DNA of 36,377 nucleotides. Origin: Saprospiraceae bacterium. Lineage in GTDB: Bacteria > Bacteroidota > Bacteroidia > Chitinophagales > Saprospiraceae. The stretch covers positions 1 to 36,377 of the forward strand of contig JANQRV010000530.1 of assembly GCA_028284395.1 (NCBI GenBank), given 5' to 3'. Of this stretch, positions 33,990 through 36,377 are shown piece by piece (within the stretch, counting starts at the first letter, position 1; every line of letters starts with the position of its first letter). The position numbers and the translations under genes are program-made. The notes under the pieces were generated by a model. It was given only the letters and a program-made list of their open reading frames with translations, did no database searches and was not told where the DNA came from.

Positions 33990-35111
33990 TTAATTGGCAA
34001 TCAGTTTTTCTCCGCAGAAGGCATACTGATCCCATTTGGGTAGCGGATGAAACTGTGCAGCCTGAACATCCCGAAATAGACGCTCCAATTCATTTTTGCG
34101 ATAGAAACTCTGACCGCCGATTGCTTCCATAGCCTCAGCTACCGTCTGAATGCAGGCATCTGCTACATTGGTTTTGAGGCTGAGAATGTCCACGGTAAAA
34201 TCCTGTGTCAAAGTGAAATCTAAATTGTTAGTAATACTATACATGACTTGCCACTGACTCCTGGCGCTAATCAGGCAATTGTGCAATTTGCCGATGATGT
34301 AGCGAATGTGGGCCTGGTTCCGCAAATATTTTCGGCCTTTGGCAATGGCAATTTCTGCTGCTCTTTCCGCCAACCCTACATAGGTGGACATAATGAGTGG
34401 CATGGCCACCGTCAAGACGAGATTCCAAACCGGATGGAATTCATCGCGATTCCTTACCAGTGCGACCTTGCTGTCCGGAACAAACACGCGATCGAAGACA
34501 ATGCTCTGAGAAGCTGTTCCCCGCATGCCCATTACGTCCCAGTCGTCCACAATAGACACCCCTTCTGCATTCAGGGAAATCGGGAAATGTAAAACTTTCC
34601 ACTCCCCGGCCGAGGTCAGAAAGGGGGCACTGGTGATGGCGATGTCTCCTACGGCTGCTTGGCTTGCAAAGTGCTTTTTGCCCGACACTAAGTACCCACC
34701 ATCAGTCTTCTGCACTTCTCCATTCGAACTGAGCCAATCACGAGCCCCTGTACTGACCAGCACAATCTGTTGAGCAGCCACTTTTCTCAGTAGTTCCTCG
34801 CTTTTCCCCATGTGGCGGAATTTCCAAACAGCGGCAGCCACTAGATGTTGGTGCATGGAAAAAGCCAACGCTGTGGAACCACAGTAATGAGCAAGAATCC
34901 GAATGATGTCACAAACCTTGGCGTGAGACAGTCCATGTCCACCCAGTTCTTGTGGAACCAATAAAGAAAAATATTGATGTGTTTTAAGTACTTCATAATT
35001 TTGAGTAACAAATTTCCCTTCATGGTCATATTTGTCAGCTCTTTCAGCAAATTCCTGGCCCAATGTATGAGTCAATTGCGTGAAGTCCGTAATGGTACGT
35101 AAGGTTTCCAT
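33990..35111 (-). CDS. Acyl-CoA dehydrogenase-fold flavoprotein
   Basis: 373 aa from the ATG at 35111. The frame reaches 35156, but the extra 15 residues do not resemble the family. The three-domain fold is visible. The N-terminal helices hold HQYFSLLVPQELGGHGLSHA. The middle beta domain holds LVSTGARDWLSSNGEVQKTD, GGYLVSGKKHFASQA and WDVMGMRGTASQSIVFDRVF. The C-terminal helices end VAEAMEAIGGQSFYRKNELE. The usual catalytic Glu segment ('yEGT..i') near the end reads FHPLPKWDQYAFCGEKL, as in a side branch of the family that includes flavin monooxygenase-like members, so true dehydrogenation of an acyl-CoA is doubtful. It faces the TesA-like gene end to end. Confidence 0.8.
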   Translation of the reverse strand: METLRTITDFTQLTHTLGQEFAERADKYDHEGKFVTQNYEVLKTHQYFSLLVPQELGGHGLSHAKVCDIIRILAHYCGSTALAFSMHQHLVAAAVWKFRHMGKSEELLRKVAAQQIVLVSTGARDWLSSNGEVQKTDGGYLVSGKKHFASQAAVGDIAITSAPFLTSAGEWKVLHFPISLNAEGVSIVDDWDVMGMRGTASQSIVFDRVFVPDSKVALVRNRDEFHPVWNLVLTVAMPLIMSTYVGLAERAAEIAIAKGRKYLRNQAHIRYIIGKLHNCLISARSQWQVMYSITNNLDFTLTQDFTVDILSLKTNVADACIQTVAEAMEAIGGQSFYRKNELERLFRDVQAAQFHPLPKWDQYAFCGEKLIAN

Positions 35112-35230
35112 GATTGATAGTTTGGAGTGGCTGAATGTTTCAATTGCGAAGTACAATTTAGGAGTTAGTTACGGTCCAAAAAACGTTTATTTAGCCAACG
35201 ACCACTTGTTTTGAGCATTTGGGCCCCTTA

Positions 35231-35262
35231 TTTGAGAAGAAGTTCCAACTCCAAAATATTTG
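35231..35262 (+). promoter_or_regulatory. Possible Bacteroidota-type promoter for the DUF4178 gene
   Basis: TTTG (35231-35234), 20 bases, then AATATTTG (35255-35262) matches the -33 TTTG / -7 TAnnTTTG consensus except for the first T. It lies about 80 bp upstream of the start at 35341, within the 229-bp divergent spacer. Confidence 0.3.
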
Positions 35263-35340
35263 GACTTAAATTGATCATATATTATAAATAGACAGTAACT
35301 TACGTTCAATAATTTCTTTAAGTGCAAAACCCACGGCCTC

Positions 35341-36377
35341 ATGCCTAATGCCTCAGAACACAATAGACCAAATCCCGATGCCAGCAATCTGGATTATAAG
35401 GATACCTTTGATTTTGAAGGAAAAACATGGAGCGTTGAAGAAGTTTCAACGTACAACTGGCAAGATGGCTACTTCAGTAAGGAGTTTAAAGTTCGGAGTG
35501 GCTACACGACCCGATACCTTTGCATGGATGAAGATGATGAATGGATAATTTCCTGGGTTGAAGAAATACAGACTTCCGATATTACCGGTGATGTGCCCCG
35601 AGCAATAAGCCGCAACCGGCAACCACCACAACAAGTGGTCTACAAGGGCATTAATTTTGATCTGGACGAGGAATCGAGAGGCGAATACCGAGGTGGTGAT
35701 GGCAGTATTGAACGATTGATCAATTGGGACTATTTCGACCAAAGCGAGCAAAAACTATTATCCATCGAGGAATGGGATGATGGATCGATTGAATCGTATT
35801 TTGGCCGAATCATCCAACTCACTGACTTGTCCAATATCCAACAGTCTACCACCCAAAACAGCGGAAATGCTTTCCTTGAACAAGACAACAATAGCAGTTC
35901 GGTCTTCACCTGGATAATAGTCGGGGTGATCGGCTTCATGACTTTGTTTTTTAATATTTGTTCCAGGTCCGGTTATACAACAAATACAGAATCTACCAAT
36001 AATACCTACTCTTATGACGCACCTATAGAGGAAGGGTTGGACAAGGTGATCAAGACTTATGCCACCGAACCGAATTACACCATTCTTTTACAGGACATGG
36101 ATTTGCAAAATGAGCAGCCGGTACATAAATACCAAGTCATTTTACAGGCCGCGGATTCGTCTTTTACCTCGGTAGAAACCGATTGGCAACCGATCTCTTC
36201 AAAGTTTTTTGTAGAACACGAGAATCACCTCGGGATGGAATTGGCCACCAAAACGAACGGCACGCTCAACAAAAGTACGGCACCGGCAGGCTACGGACAA
36301 TTCATCGGCAATGGTGCTTACGGAACCTGGGAAGAACAGGAGCAGGATACCACCAGGAATTGGCGATTTCACCAAAG
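35341..36377 (+). CDS. DUF4178 repeat membrane protein, 3' end outside window
   Basis: A frame from ATG 35341 stays open for 345 codons and runs off the right edge. Two DUF4178-like repeats are visible. Repeat one, ~21-78, holds DTFDFEGKTWSVEEVSTYNW, RYLCMDEDDEWIISWVEEI. Repeat two, ~98-160, holds VVYKGINFDLDEESRGEYRG, LLSIEEWDDGSIESYFGR. Each has the 'y.G..w.v.......d......wlsiEe' pattern. A single membrane helix follows at ~188-206 (VFTWIIVGVIGFMTLFFNIC), then a Thr/Asn-rich linker and a beta-rich tail. DUF4178 genes often lie beside S-adenosylmethionine-decarboxylase-like and DUF350 genes, which could be just to the right. Function unknown. Confidence 0.75.
   Translation, partial: MPNASEHNRPNPDASNLDYKDTFDFEGKTWSVEEVSTYNWQDGYFSKEFKVRSGYTTRYLCMDEDDEWIISWVEEIQTSDITGDVPRAISRNRQPPQQVVYKGINFDLDEESRGEYRGGDGSIERLINWDYFDQSEQKLLSIEEWDDGSIESYFGRIIQLTDLSNIQQSTTQNSGNAFLEQDNNSSSVFTWIIVGVIGFMTLFFNICSRSGYTTNTESTNNTYSYDAPIEEGLDKVIKTYATEPNYTILLQDMDLQNEQPVHKYQVILQAADSSFTSVETDWQPISSKFFVEHENHLGMELATKTNGTLNKSTAPAGYGQFIGNGAYGTWEEQEQDTTRNWRFHQ

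Noticed and set aside
1..36377. tRNA, rRNA, CRISPR arrays, insertion sequences, phage genes
   Set aside because: I saw no cloverleaf-like sequence, regularly spaced repeats, transposase motifs or terminal inverted repeats anywhere in the window.

Overview
The window looks like chromosomal DNA of a Bacteroidota bacterium, probably a marine, sulfated-glycan-degrading member of the Saprospiria/Lewinella-like group (lineage is inference). Supporting features are a FecI-type ECF sigma factor with a FecR anti-sigma, TonB receptors with an N-terminal carboxypeptidase-like domain, a DUF4249 lipoprotein, many lipoprotein signals, A-rich leaders instead of strong Shine-Dalgarno sites, and four sulfatases. 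I see no tRNA, rRNA, CRISPR array, transposase or phage gene.

Left part (1-8400). The C-terminus of an S41 peptidase enters from the left edge. A leftward run follows: TetR regulator, four-helix membrane protein, AlkB-family dioxygenase, AraC regulator and a metallo-beta-lactamase-fold lipoprotein. Two related palindromes, one before tetR and one before the membrane-protein gene, look like TetR operators. Further right are a YjjG-type HAD phosphatase, a Tat-exported TIM-barrel isomerase-like protein, a small membrane protein, a LacX-type aldose epimerase-like protein with one active-site His replaced, an unidentified decayed gene and a VOC protein.

Central locus (8639-26045). From 22327 down to 8639 nine genes run leftward with gaps of 0-156 bp: a beta-propeller protein, ECF sigma, FecR, a TonB receptor with an STN signalling domain, a second TonB receptor without STN, a DUF4249 lipoprotein, and three sulfatases of different subfamilies. 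A paralogous propeller lipoprotein is transcribed divergently from 22435. A small secreted beta-sandwich-like protein and a fourth sulfatase follow. The layout suggests a substrate-induced system for a sulfated glycan: the STN receptor signals through FecR to the sigma factor, the receptors import, the sulfatases desulfate, and the His-rich propellers may act as lyases or binding proteins. There is no SusD, so this is not a classical Sus-type locus. The substrate and the propeller function are unknown.

Right part (26413-36377). A lipoprotein with a sugar-dehydrogenase-like propeller, helical repeats and cytochrome c domain is coupled to an FG-GAP repeat protein. Next is the conserved TesA/YbbA/YbbP trio (SGNH esterase, ABC ATPase, large FtsX permease), then an acyl-CoA dehydrogenase-fold protein, and finally a gene with two DUF4178-like repeats that is cut by the right edge.
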